Assembly: GCA_913047795.1 (NCBI GenBank)
Contig: CAJWTS010000005.1
Span: 1-64,000 of the forward strand
Length of the DNA: 64,000 nt
Reading direction: 5' to 3'
Origin: an uncultured Verrucomicrobiota bacterium
GTDB taxonomy: Bacteria; Verrucomicrobiota; Kiritimatiellia; CAJWTS01
Shown: in pieces, positions 54,287-63,380 of the stretch
Position numbering within the stretch: position 1 is the stretch's first letter
How the letters are laid out: each line of letters starts with the position of its first letter
Notes under the pieces: model-generated
The model's database searches: none
Told to the model about the DNA's origin: nothing
What the model saw: the letters and a program-made list of their open reading frames with translations, nothing else
Program-made: the position numbers and the translations under genes

Positions 54287-54622
54287 ATGCGACATAAATT
54301 AGCCACCGCGAACACTTCCGCCGAGCAACTCCTGCCCCCGATACAGTCGGACGGCTCCGGCATCGGCGTGAACTATGTGGAAGAATATGTCGCGGCGTTC
54401 AACGCGACGCTGGAAGACGGCCGCCGCGTATCGTGCACGCGCAAGGGCCTCAAAATTACGCTCACCGTTGGCGATCAACGCGGCCACGGGCTCATGCGAC
54501 GCCTCGCGAACGGCCCCGACCCAAAGCAGATCCTGCGCCTGGCACTCGACGAAAGCGCAGGGGCCATCGGCTGCCGAATCATCATCGACGACGGGGTGAT
54601 CTATCTCGAAGAGTCGTCCTGA
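54287..54622 (+). CDS. Hypothetical 111-residue protein ending the methyl-transfer operon
   Basis: Starts 14 bp after the homocysteine methyltransferase gene. Soluble, no signal. The middle reads VEEYVAAFNATLEDGRRVSC, RKGLKITLTVGDQRGHGLMRR, then a helix and IGCRIIIDDGVIYLEESS, suggesting a small alpha/beta fold. The two Cys residues are far apart in sequence. No recognised family; an accessory role in the same pathway is inferred from position only. Confidence 0.6.
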   Translation: MRHKLATANTSAEQLLPPIQSDGSGIGVNYVEEYVAAFNATLEDGRRVSCTRKGLKITLTVGDQRGHGLMRRLANGPDPKQILRLALDESAGAIGCRIIIDDGVIYLEESS

Positions 54623-54670
54623 CACGTTGCCGGCGCCCCTCTTACACGCGCAACAGATGGGAAACACAGG

Positions 54671-56860
54671 TTAATGCCGCTGGCGCACGGAACCGGTCCG
54701 CGGGTCGACCGTCAGATCTCCAACGTCGTCCGGCACGCGCAGAAACGTGTATTCGGCCCTGGTGCCGAGCACCCCCAGATCATCGCCGCGGGGGTCATCA
54801 TCAATGCGATATACGGATTTCTTCACTTCGGAGGAAAAGGCGATCCGGGCACGGTAGGGAAAAATCTTATCGCTGGCCGTCAGGACGGCTAGTTCGTACT
54901 CGCCGTTACGGAGCACGATGCAGCCGCGGCGGAAAGGTCGGCATCGTACGTAAAACGTCTCCGTCCCGCGGTACAGGCAGAGCAGCGTCTGTTCCGTATC
55001 ATTGTCGACCACGACAACGGACAACCCATCAAGTCCCGAATCCGGGTTGTAGTCTCCCGCTTCTCTGAACGACTGGAGGTCGGCAGCGATCTCAAATCCG
55101 TTCATGATTGTGCGGTTCCTTGCCGCCCGACCCAAGGGCTCGCCAGGTATGATGTCTCCCAAAAGCGCCAGGGCCATCGTCGCTTTCATCGGTTGGGACA
55201 GCGCCTCGAAATGCGCAATCGCTCTCCCAAGACTTGATCTGATTGCCTTCCGAAAGGCGGCCTGCCGCGCATCAATACCGATCTCCGCGTCGTAGAAGAT
55301 AGCCAACTCGCACAACGCAGCGTAATCCTTCTGATGATCCTTCTTCAGAATCAGGTTGCGCAGTGTTCGGGCAAGCGTTCGGCGTAACGCCATGTTCGTC
55401 GTCCCGCGCAAGACCGGGCGAAGAATCCGAAAGCCCTGCATTCGGTCGGTTCGAAGGTGGAAAATACCCCACCGTGCATACACCCGCCAGAGGTGTTCCT
55501 GGACCTCTCGCAACTGTGGATACGGAACAAGGTACACCTTCTTGCGCGCGGCAAAGACGAGCTGTCGACGTCGATCAGCCTCCGTCGCGTTGCCGGGCAG
55601 GGCCTTGTCGGCAATTTCTGCCAGTTCCTTGTCCAGCAACGGCCAAGGATCAAATGCTTGATCGGCGAGTTGGGCACGCCAGGCCTCCACAGCCGTGCGG
55701 TGCATGATCACGTCGGCCCGCTTCTGGGCCTCGCGGGCGGCGCTCACCAAGTCACTAATGTCTCGCTGGCTAAGGTAGCCCAGATCCGTCAGCTTCTCGA
55801 TATCGAACGCTTCAACAGGCTCGACATGGCCATAGAAATTGGCGATCTGATACTCCAGTTTGCGCATGCACGGCTTAAGCCGAAGCGCCTGGTCCTGTGT
55901 CGACTGAATGGCTCCCTCGTAAATCTCGACCGCCGAACACGTTGTGATCACCGCCGCTTCGCCCTGCAAAACCCCGTCACCAACACGAACGAATACATCC
56001 ACAAGGCGTTCTTCAAGTTTGCGGCGAAGCGACTTCTGGGTAGTAAATTCGAGACGCCCCTCCGACCAGGTTTCCTGGGATCCTGCCAGATCAAGTTTGC
56101 GCAATGCGGCCTGGTAAAACGGGATCGCTTCGGCGTGCTTCCCCGCCCGGTCCATGCGGCGCGCGTACACGTACAGCTCCTCGCCGCGGAAACGTCCCGC
56201 GCGCAATTCACGCGAGATCCCGCTGTTCGCCGAGACTGAAACCAGGATACGCGCGCCCTCAAGCAGCCAACGCTCGGCGTTGTCGGTGTCGCCGGCGACA
56301 CTGGCGCGCTTCCAGCGTGCGATGAGATCCTTCTGATAGGCCGCCAGGAAATCCGGATCGGCGGCAACGTAGTCGGTCAGAATCTGTTGCACGAGAACGT
56401 CAGCCTCGGCCTCGGCGCCGGCCTCGACCGCGCGGTGCCAGCGTCGCTTGAGGTGATCCCCCCATTCCTGGCGCATCGCCGTCAGTTGATACGCATCCGG
56501 CGCCTCGCGCGCCAGAATCTGCATATCCGCCTCCGCGGCCGCGAAGCGGCCGGCTTCTTTGTTGGCGTAGAACCGATTGTCCAGGACATCGCCCAGCATG
56601 CTCCGGGCGTCTTCGCGCTCCTCTCGCGACACGGGGTCCGCTTGAACCTCCCGGATCAGGGTCAGTGCCCGGTCCGGATCCGAATATCGAACGCGTTTGA
56701 TCTCGGCGGCTCGCGCGGAATCGGCGACGGCTGGCCCGGGGTCGCCGTCGCCGCCCGGGTGGGCAAGGCGAACGACGCTGATCGCCAACCAGGCCACAAT
56801 GGTCAGGAAGATCACGGCCCTCAGGGGCCGTTCACGAAATATGATCCACGCGTGCCTCAT
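54671..56860 (-). CDS. Membrane-anchored helical-repeat protein, unknown function
   Basis: 729 residues. One N-terminal membrane anchor (about 15-32, VIFLTIVAWLAISVV), then about 560 residues of helix-rich sequence with Ala/Arg/Glu patterns that resemble degenerate TPR repeats (for example AGRFAAAEADMQILAREAP, AGKHAEAIPFYQAALRKL). A final beta-rich domain (about 600-729) has LSVVVVDNDTEQTLLCLYRG and YELAVLTASDKIFPYRA. The anchor and order suggest a periplasmic scaffold with a C-terminal sensing or binding domain. I do not recognise the family. Confidence 0.65.
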   Translation of the reverse strand: MRHAWIIFRERPLRAVIFLTIVAWLAISVVRLAHPGGDGDPGPAVADSARAAEIKRVRYSDPDRALTLIREVQADPVSREEREDARSMLGDVLDNRFYANKEAGRFAAAEADMQILAREAPDAYQLTAMRQEWGDHLKRRWHRAVEAGAEAEADVLVQQILTDYVAADPDFLAAYQKDLIARWKRASVAGDTDNAERWLLEGARILVSVSANSGISRELRAGRFRGEELYVYARRMDRAGKHAEAIPFYQAALRKLDLAGSQETWSEGRLEFTTQKSLRRKLEERLVDVFVRVGDGVLQGEAAVITTCSAVEIYEGAIQSTQDQALRLKPCMRKLEYQIANFYGHVEPVEAFDIEKLTDLGYLSQRDISDLVSAAREAQKRADVIMHRTAVEAWRAQLADQAFDPWPLLDKELAEIADKALPGNATEADRRRQLVFAARKKVYLVPYPQLREVQEHLWRVYARWGIFHLRTDRMQGFRILRPVLRGTTNMALRRTLARTLRNLILKKDHQKDYAALCELAIFYDAEIGIDARQAAFRKAIRSSLGRAIAHFEALSQPMKATMALALLGDIIPGEPLGRAARNRTIMNGFEIAADLQSFREAGDYNPDSGLDGLSVVVVDNDTEQTLLCLYRGTETFYVRCRPFRRGCIVLRNGEYELAVLTASDKIFPYRARIAFSSEVKKSVYRIDDDPRGDDLGVLGTRAEYTFLRVPDDVGDLTVDPRTGSVRQRH

Positions 56861-57470
56861 CTGATGAAACTGCCGAGCCTGCGATGAACATTGGCTCCCA
56901 TGGCGTCCGCCTCCTCAAGCCCGGCGTGTGCAGAATCTTTGCACGTCGGGCAATATAGCGCGCGCGGTCGAGAATGCCGAGTGCAATTGAGTGCACCCGG
57001 CGCGGCGGGCGGTACCGCGACGATGCGGCCGCCGACGGGCTTCGAGGCGGCTCATCATTCAAAAAGAATGGGCGCGCCATGAAGTGGCCCGCCCGGGAGG
57101 CCTGAGATCACTCGGGATCAGATCGATAACCCTTGTGGTGAAGACCCATGGCCTTCAGTGCCGCGTTTCCTGATGTTTCTCGACCTCGGCCCCTCGAATC
57201 ACGAACGTCGGTCTAACGGGCGAAGCAAACCCACCATCGCTTGCGTAACGGACAGGAAGTTCTTCACGGGAATCGTCAAGTACTACGAACTGTAAATCGA
57301 GATTAGCACCGGAACAGGGGCGATAAAGGCGGCGATTCCTCCGGACGACGTCCGTCCAGATGTTGACCTCAAGGACGCGAAAAGCATCCTGCGCTGGTTA
57401 AAAGGCTCAAGGACACTGATCGCGGATTACGGGTACGGCGAGCTGGATCTACAGCTACCGTTCTGACCCT
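56861..57470. other. Gap between two anchored-protein genes
   Basis: 610 bp, mostly non-coding. It contains a likely broken gene end at about 57229-57466 and an imperfect GC-rich inverted pair near 57069-57092. I see no promoter or RNA gene. Confidence 0.5.
57229..57466 (+). pseudogene. Probable gene remnant (C-terminal end)
   Basis: Frame ending at the TGA 57464-57466 reads as a plausible protein C-terminus (IEISTGTGAIKAAIPPDDV, then LKDAKSILRWLKG and DYGYGELDLQLPF). Upstream in the same frame TIACVTDRKFFTGIVKYYEL is separated from it only by a TAA stop. No start or ribosome-binding site is visible. It looks like the decayed 3' end of a gene of unknown family. Confidence 0.4.
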
Positions 57471-58475
57471 TTACGGGGAGAACTTCTTGTACATGAAGTT
57501 GTCCCAAGGGCGGATCCCGTCGTGACCCGGCACCGGCATGCGGCGCACCCAATGCCATACACGATGGTCGTCCGACGGCTGGGGAGCACCGTTAAAAACC
57601 AGGATTTCGCGTTGCCAGATCCGGTCCGGCAACCAGACCCAGCGACCGGCATAGTATTTCGAGCTCGAGCGCCCATCTTCCTGTACCCGGACACGAACGT
57701 CGATGTCGTCCTGCGCAGGGGCAGGCTCCGGCGCAGGCATCACTGGTTCAGGAACCACAGGCGTCGCGACCTCACGCGGCTCCTTCAGACCGTTCGAAAC
57801 CGGGGCTGGAACTGGCACCGGTCGCACGGACGGTTTGCGCCGCAGTCGCGCCAATCGCTTCAAGCCCTCTCCAAGGCTTCGCCGCGCCGTCAGAATCTCT
57901 GCGCGGCGGCGCAACTGTTCACGTTGCGTCCGAATCTCGCGCGCGCCGTCAAACTCGGACTTGCCCACAAGGTCTCTCTCCAGTCCGGCAAGGAACGTAT
58001 CGTATCGCCCCGCCAACAAGAGGACGCCCCTATCTTTGTCGTCCAGCATGGCCAGCAAATCTCTGTGAAACGACTTCTGCAGATCACGAACTTGCGTCAA
58101 CGTATCTTCGTTCTCACCGTCTGGAACATACGCATTGAGGATGTAGTTCTCGATCGCAGCCCGTACGGCACGCACGGCATCGAGCTTGCGCGCACTGCGC
58201 GCAGTGGCCTCCATCTTGTGCAAGTCCTTGCGATACCCTGACCCCAGTAGTCGAATGGCTTCCGCGTACGTTACGGAATTCGTTCGCAGCCCCTGCTCGT
58301 AGGCTGTTTGGGCCGCGTCGAAGACGGCGGCTGACCCGGTGCCGGCCAGCAAGAGATAGATCGCCGTTGCAGTCCAACGCGTTATCCGCCTTCGTCTTCG
58401 GCCCAGCCGTTGTATGCGCGCGGCGATCCCCTTGGGCCCGCTGAGTTTGTCTTCCGTCTGACGTCGGTTCTGCAT
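57471..58475 (-). CDS. Membrane-anchored protein with Pro-rich linker, unknown function
   Basis: 334 residues. A basic N-terminus (IQRLGRRRRRITR) precedes one membrane segment (about 36-53), then a long helical region (about 55-205) rich in Arg, Ala and Glu, a Pro/Val/Glu linker (about 215-255) and a C-terminal beta-like domain with conserved-looking Trp residues (YYAGRWVWLPDRIWQREILV, WHWVRRMPVPG). Type II orientation would put the last domain in the periplasm. Unknown family; it resembles the 729-residue neighbour in layout (anchor, helices, beta end). Confidence 0.6.
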   Translation of the reverse strand: MQNRRQTEDKLSGPKGIAARIQRLGRRRRRITRWTATAIYLLLAGTGSAAVFDAAQTAYEQGLRTNSVTYAEAIRLLGSGYRKDLHKMEATARSARKLDAVRAVRAAIENYILNAYVPDGENEDTLTQVRDLQKSFHRDLLAMLDDKDRGVLLLAGRYDTFLAGLERDLVGKSEFDGAREIRTQREQLRRRAEILTARRSLGEGLKRLARLRRKPSVRPVPVPAPVSNGLKEPREVATPVVPEPVMPAPEPAPAQDDIDVRVRVQEDGRSSSKYYAGRWVWLPDRIWQREILVFNGAPQPSDDHRVWHWVRRMPVPGHDGIRPWDNFMYKKFSP

Positions 58476-58564
58476 TTATCGCTCTTCTCGCGCTTGGCCC
58501 GAAGTCATGCGGACCCGTATGGCGTCTCTGTCGAATCGCCCGGGACACCCGCCGGCATTCGGAG

Positions 58565-59521
58565 TCATGTGCCGATCGGATGCCAGGTTGTTTTGACTTC
58601 CTGTGTTTCTAGAATCTCGTAAGGCCCTTGGGCAGTCTCGGATGACCAGTCCGACCCGCCGCGTAGAATCGCGCGCTTGACGTTACCGGCCGCGCAGGCT
58701 TGAAGATCACGAATATCGCTCGCGGCGTCCCCGCAATACACCACGGCATTGACGTCCATGTGGCCCGCCAGGTGCGGCAGCAACTCGCCGGCCGGAGCTG
58801 TCAGAACATTTACCACTCCGCCAGGGACGTCCGATGCGTGTAGGACTTCGGCAAATGTAACCGCACAGAGGGGTCGTTCCGCGGCCGCAATGACCAGTGC
58901 CGTGTTGCCACCCACAATCGCGGGCACCAAGCTGGAGACAAGCCCCAGTAACGCACTGTCTTCGGGAGCCACAATGCCGACGACACCCGTCGGCTCGTAA
59001 ATCGAGAAATTGAAATGGGCGCTTGCGACGGGATTAACGCTACTGAAGACCTGCTGGTACTTATCCGCCCAACCGGCGTAGTAAACACAGCGATCAATCG
59101 CCAGTTCAACTTCGTTGATGGACGCCTGGCGCGTATGACCTATCCACTGAAGCTCATCGGCAAACTGCGGCTTCCGGCCTTCCAGCATCTCCGCAACGCG
59201 ATAGAGTATCTGGCCTCGATTGAATGCCGTCGCGGCGGCCCAGGCCGGTTGCGCCGCGCGCGCAGCCTGTACGGCATCGCGCAAATCCTTCTTCGTACAG
59301 CGACATACATTCGCCAACGTCGTTCCTTCGGAGGATTTCAACTCGTAGTAATGGCCCGACTCTGTTCGAGGGAATTTCCCGCCGATGTAGATCTTGTACG
59401 TCTTGTTTACGGGCAGGCGTCGGCGCCCGTTGCCTCGATCGGCGGATGGCGACGCTACGGACCGTCTCCTGGTCGTCCTCATCCGCGATGACTTCGCCCG
59501 TGGTTGACGTGATTTGGCCAT
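58565..59521 (-). CDS. Half-length aldehyde dehydrogenase paralogue without catalytic Cys
   Basis: 318 residues. After a basic N-terminal extension of about 40 residues it follows the cofactor-binding half of aldehyde dehydrogenases: YKIYIGGKFPRTESG, AFNRGQILYRVAEMLEGR, YYAGWADKYQQVF, GVVGIVAPEDSALLGLVSSL and GGVVNVLTAP. It stops before the catalytic half, so it has neither the catalytic Cys nor the ELGGK glutamate. It sits directly after a full-length paralogue in a deoC operon, an arrangement I recall from other bacteria, so it is probably a structural or regulatory partner rather than a chance truncation. Confidence 0.82.
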   Translation of the reverse strand: MAKSRQPRAKSSRMRTTRRRSVASPSADRGNGRRRLPVNKTYKIYIGGKFPRTESGHYYELKSSEGTTLANVCRCTKKDLRDAVQAARAAQPAWAAATAFNRGQILYRVAEMLEGRKPQFADELQWIGHTRQASINEVELAIDRCVYYAGWADKYQQVFSSVNPVASAHFNFSIYEPTGVVGIVAPEDSALLGLVSSLVPAIVGGNTALVIAAAERPLCAVTFAEVLHASDVPGGVVNVLTAPAGELLPHLAGHMDVNAVVYCGDAASDIRDLQACAAGNVKRAILRGGSDWSSETAQGPYEILETQEVKTTWHPIGT

Positions 59522-59545
59522 GATGATTTCTCTACGTATCTCTTA

Positions 59546-61006
59546 TCAATTCAGGCTCAGGTACGGTAGCAATCCGTGCATGCCGCCTTCCCGGCCCAAG
59601 CCGCTTTCCTTGTAACCGCCGAACGGCGATCCCGGATCAAACTTGTTGAATGTATTCGCCCAGATCACGCCCGCACGCAACCGGGACGTCATCTCGAATA
59701 TCTTGGCCCCCTTGTCCGTCCACACGCCGCCGGACAATCCGAAGGGCGTGTTGTTCGCCTTCTCGATGGCCTCTTCCGCCGTCCGGAAGGTCTGAATGGT
59801 AAGTACGGGTCCGAATATTTCTTCCTGTACGATGCGGTGTGACTGCGATGCATGGTCGAAGAGTGTCGGGCGGCACCAGAACCCCTTCTCGGGCAACGTG
59901 CAGGCGGGTTGGTACATGTCGGCCCCTTCCTCACGGCCAAGCTTCAGGTAGTACTCGATCTTCTTGAGTTGCATGCGCGAATTGATCGCACCGACATCGG
60001 TATTTTTGTCAAGCGGATCGCCTACGATCAGCGTCTCCATGCGATCCTTGAGCTTCTGCACCAGCGACGTTGCGATCGACTCCTGCACCAGGAGGCGGGA
60101 CCCCGCGCAACAGACATGCCCCTGGTTGAAAAAGATCGCGTTGATAATTCCCTCGACTGCCTGGTCGATCGGCGCATCCTCAAAAACAATGTTGGCTGCC
60201 TTGCCCCCCAGTTCGAGCGTGAATTTCTTGCCCGTACCGGCCAGGTCGGACTGAATTTTCTTGCCCACGGCGGTCGACCCCGTAAACGCAATTTTGTTGA
60301 TACCGGGATGATTAACCAATGCGGCACCGGTCTCCCCCGCACCCGTAACGATGTTCACAACACCGGGCGGAAGATCCGCCTCCGCGATGACCTCGGCCAG
60401 TTTGAGGGCCGTCAAGGGCGTGGTCTCGGCCGGTTTCAGCACAACGGTGTTGCCGGTCGCCAGGGCAGGCGCGATCTTCCAGGCTGCCATCAAGAGCGGA
60501 AAATTCCAGGGGATCACCTGCCCGGCGACACCAAGGGCCCGGGGCGACTTTCCGGGGAATGCGTAATCGAGCTTGTCAGCCCAACCGGCGTAGTAGAAAA
60601 AATGTGCCGCCGCTAACGGAACATCAACGTCGCGAGACTCGCGGATCGGCTTGCCGCCGTCCATCGATTCAATCACCGCAAACTCTCGCGAACGCTCCTG
60701 GACAATACGTGCGATCCGGAAAATATACTTTCCACGTTCGGACGGTTTCATCTTTGACCAGACCGTGTCGTAAGCCCGGCGGGCCGCCTTGACCGCGCGA
60801 TCTACGTCGTCTGGTCCCGCATCGGCAACATCTGCCAATTTCTTCTCTGTGGAAGGACTGATCGTACGGAAATATTTTCCGCTCTTCGGTTCGGTGAATC
60901 GCCCGTTAATGAACAAGCCATACCTTTTCTCCAACTTCACATTGGCGGTTCCCTCGGGCGCCGGTGCGTAGGTCCAGTCCGTATCAAATGTCAGTTTGCT
61001 CGCCAT
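59546..61006 (-). CDS. NAD(P)-dependent aldehyde dehydrogenase
   Basis: 486 residues, full length. Motifs: VIPWNFPLLMAAWKIAPAL for cofactor binding, GSTAVGKKIQ, the general-base Glu in LELGGKAANIVFEDA and the nucleophile in NQGHVCCAGSRL. C-terminal PFGGYKESGLGREGG is standard. Because deoC ends 5 bp upstream, the likely substrate is acetaldehyde released by the aldolase, oxidised to acetate. The half-length paralogue follows 24 bp downstream. Confidence 0.93.
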   Translation of the reverse strand: MASKLTFDTDWTYAPAPEGTANVKLEKRYGLFINGRFTEPKSGKYFRTISPSTEKKLADVADAGPDDVDRAVKAARRAYDTVWSKMKPSERGKYIFRIARIVQERSREFAVIESMDGGKPIRESRDVDVPLAAAHFFYYAGWADKLDYAFPGKSPRALGVAGQVIPWNFPLLMAAWKIAPALATGNTVVLKPAETTPLTALKLAEVIAEADLPPGVVNIVTGAGETGAALVNHPGINKIAFTGSTAVGKKIQSDLAGTGKKFTLELGGKAANIVFEDAPIDQAVEGIINAIFFNQGHVCCAGSRLLVQESIATSLVQKLKDRMETLIVGDPLDKNTDVGAINSRMQLKKIEYYLKLGREEGADMYQPACTLPEKGFWCRPTLFDHASQSHRIVQEEIFGPVLTIQTFRTAEEAIEKANNTPFGLSGGVWTDKGAKIFEMTSRLRAGVIWANTFNKFDPGSPFGGYKESGLGREGGMHGLLPYLSLN

Positions 61007-61011
61007 GGTCT

Positions 61012-61926
61012 TCAGTCCATCGAGAAATAGTCGATCGATTGGTATACGCCGTCGCGTTCCTTAGCGATCTGCATCAGAATATCGTTCGCCAGGCGGCTCG
61101 CGCCGAACCGAAACCAGTCCGAAGTCATCCACGCCTGGCCCAGTGTTTCGCGCAGCATCACCAGATAGTGCCATGACTGCTTCGCGCGGGCAATGCCCCC
61201 GGCAGGCTTCATGCCCACCATCCTGCCGGTCGCGTAGAAATAATCACGAATCGCCTGCAGCATGACGAAAGAAACCGGCATCGTCGCGGCCGGCTCCACC
61301 TTGCCCGTCGACGTCTTGATGAAATCGGCACCGGCATGCATTGCCAGCACACTCGCACGTCGTACATTGTCCAAGGTGCCCAGCTCGCCGGTTTCGAGGA
61401 TCACCTTGAGACGTGCTTCGCCGCAGGCCCCTTTCACCTCGGCAATCTCGTCAAAGACCGCCGCATACTCGCCTTCCAGAAATGCGCCGCGGGAAATGAC
61501 CATATCGACTTCGTCCGCGCCCTCGCTGACTGCAAAACGCGTATCGTCGATTTTGACCTTCTTGCTGGACTGCCCGCTTGGAAACGCCGTCGCGACGGAG
61601 GCCACATTGATTCGACTGCCTTCCAGCGCCCGACGCGCAACGCCCACGAGAGTCGGATAAACACAAATAGCAGCAACATGCGGAATATCCGGCAGGGCGT
61701 CGTGCAAATGCCGCGCCTTGTAGCACAGCTGCCGAACCTTGCCGTCCGTGTCGCGGCCTTCGAGCGTCGTCAGGTCGATCATGCTCAGGGCCAGTTTGAG
61801 TGCCGTTACCTTCGAATCGCGTTTGATGCTGCGCGTTTGAAAGCGCCCCACGCGTTCTTCGACGCCAACGGTGTCAACGCGCGTGACCGACGCCATGGCC
61901 GGCAGGATAAGCTCAGAAGTCGTCAC
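61012..61926 (-). CDS. deoC: Deoxyribose-phosphate aldolase
   Basis: 304 residues, longer than the classic 220-260 forms and like the long DeoC often found beside aldehyde dehydrogenases. It cleaves 2-deoxyribose 5-phosphate to glyceraldehyde 3-phosphate and acetaldehyde. Motifs: SMIDLTTLEG, CVYPTLV, DEVDMVISRGAFLEG, LKVILETGELG and the Schiff-base lysine in ADFIKTSTGK. Its start overlaps the preceding gene by 14 bp, placing that unknown gene in the same operon. Confidence 0.95.
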   Translation of the reverse strand: MTTSELILPAMASVTRVDTVGVEERVGRFQTRSIKRDSKVTALKLALSMIDLTTLEGRDTDGKVRQLCYKARHLHDALPDIPHVAAICVYPTLVGVARRALEGSRINVASVATAFPSGQSSKKVKIDDTRFAVSEGADEVDMVISRGAFLEGEYAAVFDEIAEVKGACGEARLKVILETGELGTLDNVRRASVLAMHAGADFIKTSTGKVEPAATMPVSFVMLQAIRDYFYATGRMVGMKPAGGIARAKQSWHYLVMLRETLGQAWMTSDWFRFGASRLANDILMQIAKERDGVYQSIDYFSMD

Positions 61927-63145
61927 GCATCAGCTCCCGTCGCCCGGGCAGAGCTCGACCGGGTTGCTCGTCCAGCTCACCCTTGTCCATGACCTGTTCG
62001 ACTTCTTCGCGCAGCCGTTCAAGCTCCTCGGTCAATGCTTCGATCTTTCCATCAAGGGTCTCGTTCTGCGCCCGAACGGTCTTTAGTTCGTCCAACAACT
62101 TCGCCACGAGTCCCTTTTCTATTTCCAGGCGGCGTACCTGTGAATCGAGACCCGCCTGGTCCTGTATCGCGGTCGTAAGCGCTTGCTCGACCTCGTTTAG
62201 ATCCGGAACCGTTTCTTCTTCGAGCGCCACGCGATGCGCGCTCGCTTCGCGCACGCGGCTTCGCTCGAGATCGTTCACCTCTTCGCGCGTCTTCTGGCGC
62301 TGAATCTGCGCCAGCCGAATCGGCGCGATGTCCATTTGAAGCTGCTCGATCGAGGAGAAGAGCGTTCCCAGGCCGCGGTAGACGTCCGTCAATTCGTTCT
62401 GCCAGGCCGTCATCTCCTTGCCGTACGCCGGTCGGTAGGCCAGCAGGCTTTTGTACGCGGCCTCCGCGCGAGCGACCATCGCTTCCAGGCGCGCGCGTTC
62501 GCGGTCGGCCGAGCCAACCTGCTTAAGCAGCGAGAGTAACTCGAGACGACGAAGGTCTGTGGCCTCCATTTTCTCACGCAGCTCGTCCTGATCGTCGCGC
62601 GCAATCTCGAGCGACTGCTCCAAATGGGAAAAGCGTTCGGGACGGCCGTCCACCTTAGCGACGGGCGGAAGCTCGAAGTCCGCATCCTTTTTCGCGACGA
62701 TCACGCGCCTCGAAAAATCACCATAGGCATATGCGATGGTATACGCCGCTTCATCGATATGAACGACCGGATACCGGCTCCCCTTCTGAAGGAACAAGAA
62801 GCCGGGCTGGAGCGCCAGGGGGCGACGAATCACGATCGTATTTGTCTCCAGGGACGTGTCGCTCTGCCACGCCCGCGCGGTCGCATGACCCCACTCGTCC
62901 TGGTTAGGCAGGAAAGCGATGCGCGGCACATCTGCCCTGTCGCGGCAAACCACGAGGTAGCCGTTCTCCAAAACGGCCGGGCAGACGTAGACATCCCCGC
63001 CCTTCGGATACGGCAAAGCCGCGCCCGGATCCCGCAGGCGCATGCTGCGGTGCATGACCGCGGTTCCAACCGGCGTCGGCACGGCCCAAACATGCTGGTC
63101 GATGCAGACACATGTCAGGAGGACAAGATAGACACGGGCGTTCAT
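61913..63145 (-). CDS. Exported coiled-coil protein, unknown function
   Basis: 410 residues from ATG 63145 with a signal peptide (about 1-21, ending HVWAVPT). Residues about 25-165 look like a small beta domain (DVYVCPAVLENGYLVVCRDR, TIVIRRPLALQPGFLFLQKG). Residues about 175-395 are a long coiled coil full of Leu, Glu and Arg heptads (LEQSLEIARDDQDELREKME). The 3' end overlaps deoC by 14 bp, which is unusual for a structural protein next to a catabolic gene. No family recognised. Confidence 0.7.
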   Translation of the reverse strand: MNARVYLVLLTCVCIDQHVWAVPTPVGTAVMHRSMRLRDPGAALPYPKGGDVYVCPAVLENGYLVVCRDRADVPRIAFLPNQDEWGHATARAWQSDTSLETNTIVIRRPLALQPGFLFLQKGSRYPVVHIDEAAYTIAYAYGDFSRRVIVAKKDADFELPPVAKVDGRPERFSHLEQSLEIARDDQDELREKMEATDLRRLELLSLLKQVGSADRERARLEAMVARAEAAYKSLLAYRPAYGKEMTAWQNELTDVYRGLGTLFSSIEQLQMDIAPIRLAQIQRQKTREEVNDLERSRVREASAHRVALEEETVPDLNEVEQALTTAIQDQAGLDSQVRRLEIEKGLVAKLLDELKTVRAQNETLDGKIEALTEELERLREEVEQVMDKGELDEQPGRALPGRRELMRDDF

Positions 63146-63380
63146 AGTTGGTCGCCGTCTGCCTGGGGCAGACGGGCGGCACTCCCATGCTTGAAACCTT
63201 ACCCCCATTGTTCTGAATCGGCAATGTCAAAGCCAATGGTTGCGGCGGCGAGGGTTTTCACGACGCGCCTGGGGACAGACCCCGGGTGGGCTGGATGCGA
63301 TAACCAGACACAGGCCCGGGCGTCCGTTCGGCCGCGAGACGAATGCCGATGATCGGCGGGCACCATTGGGACGGCCGGAC

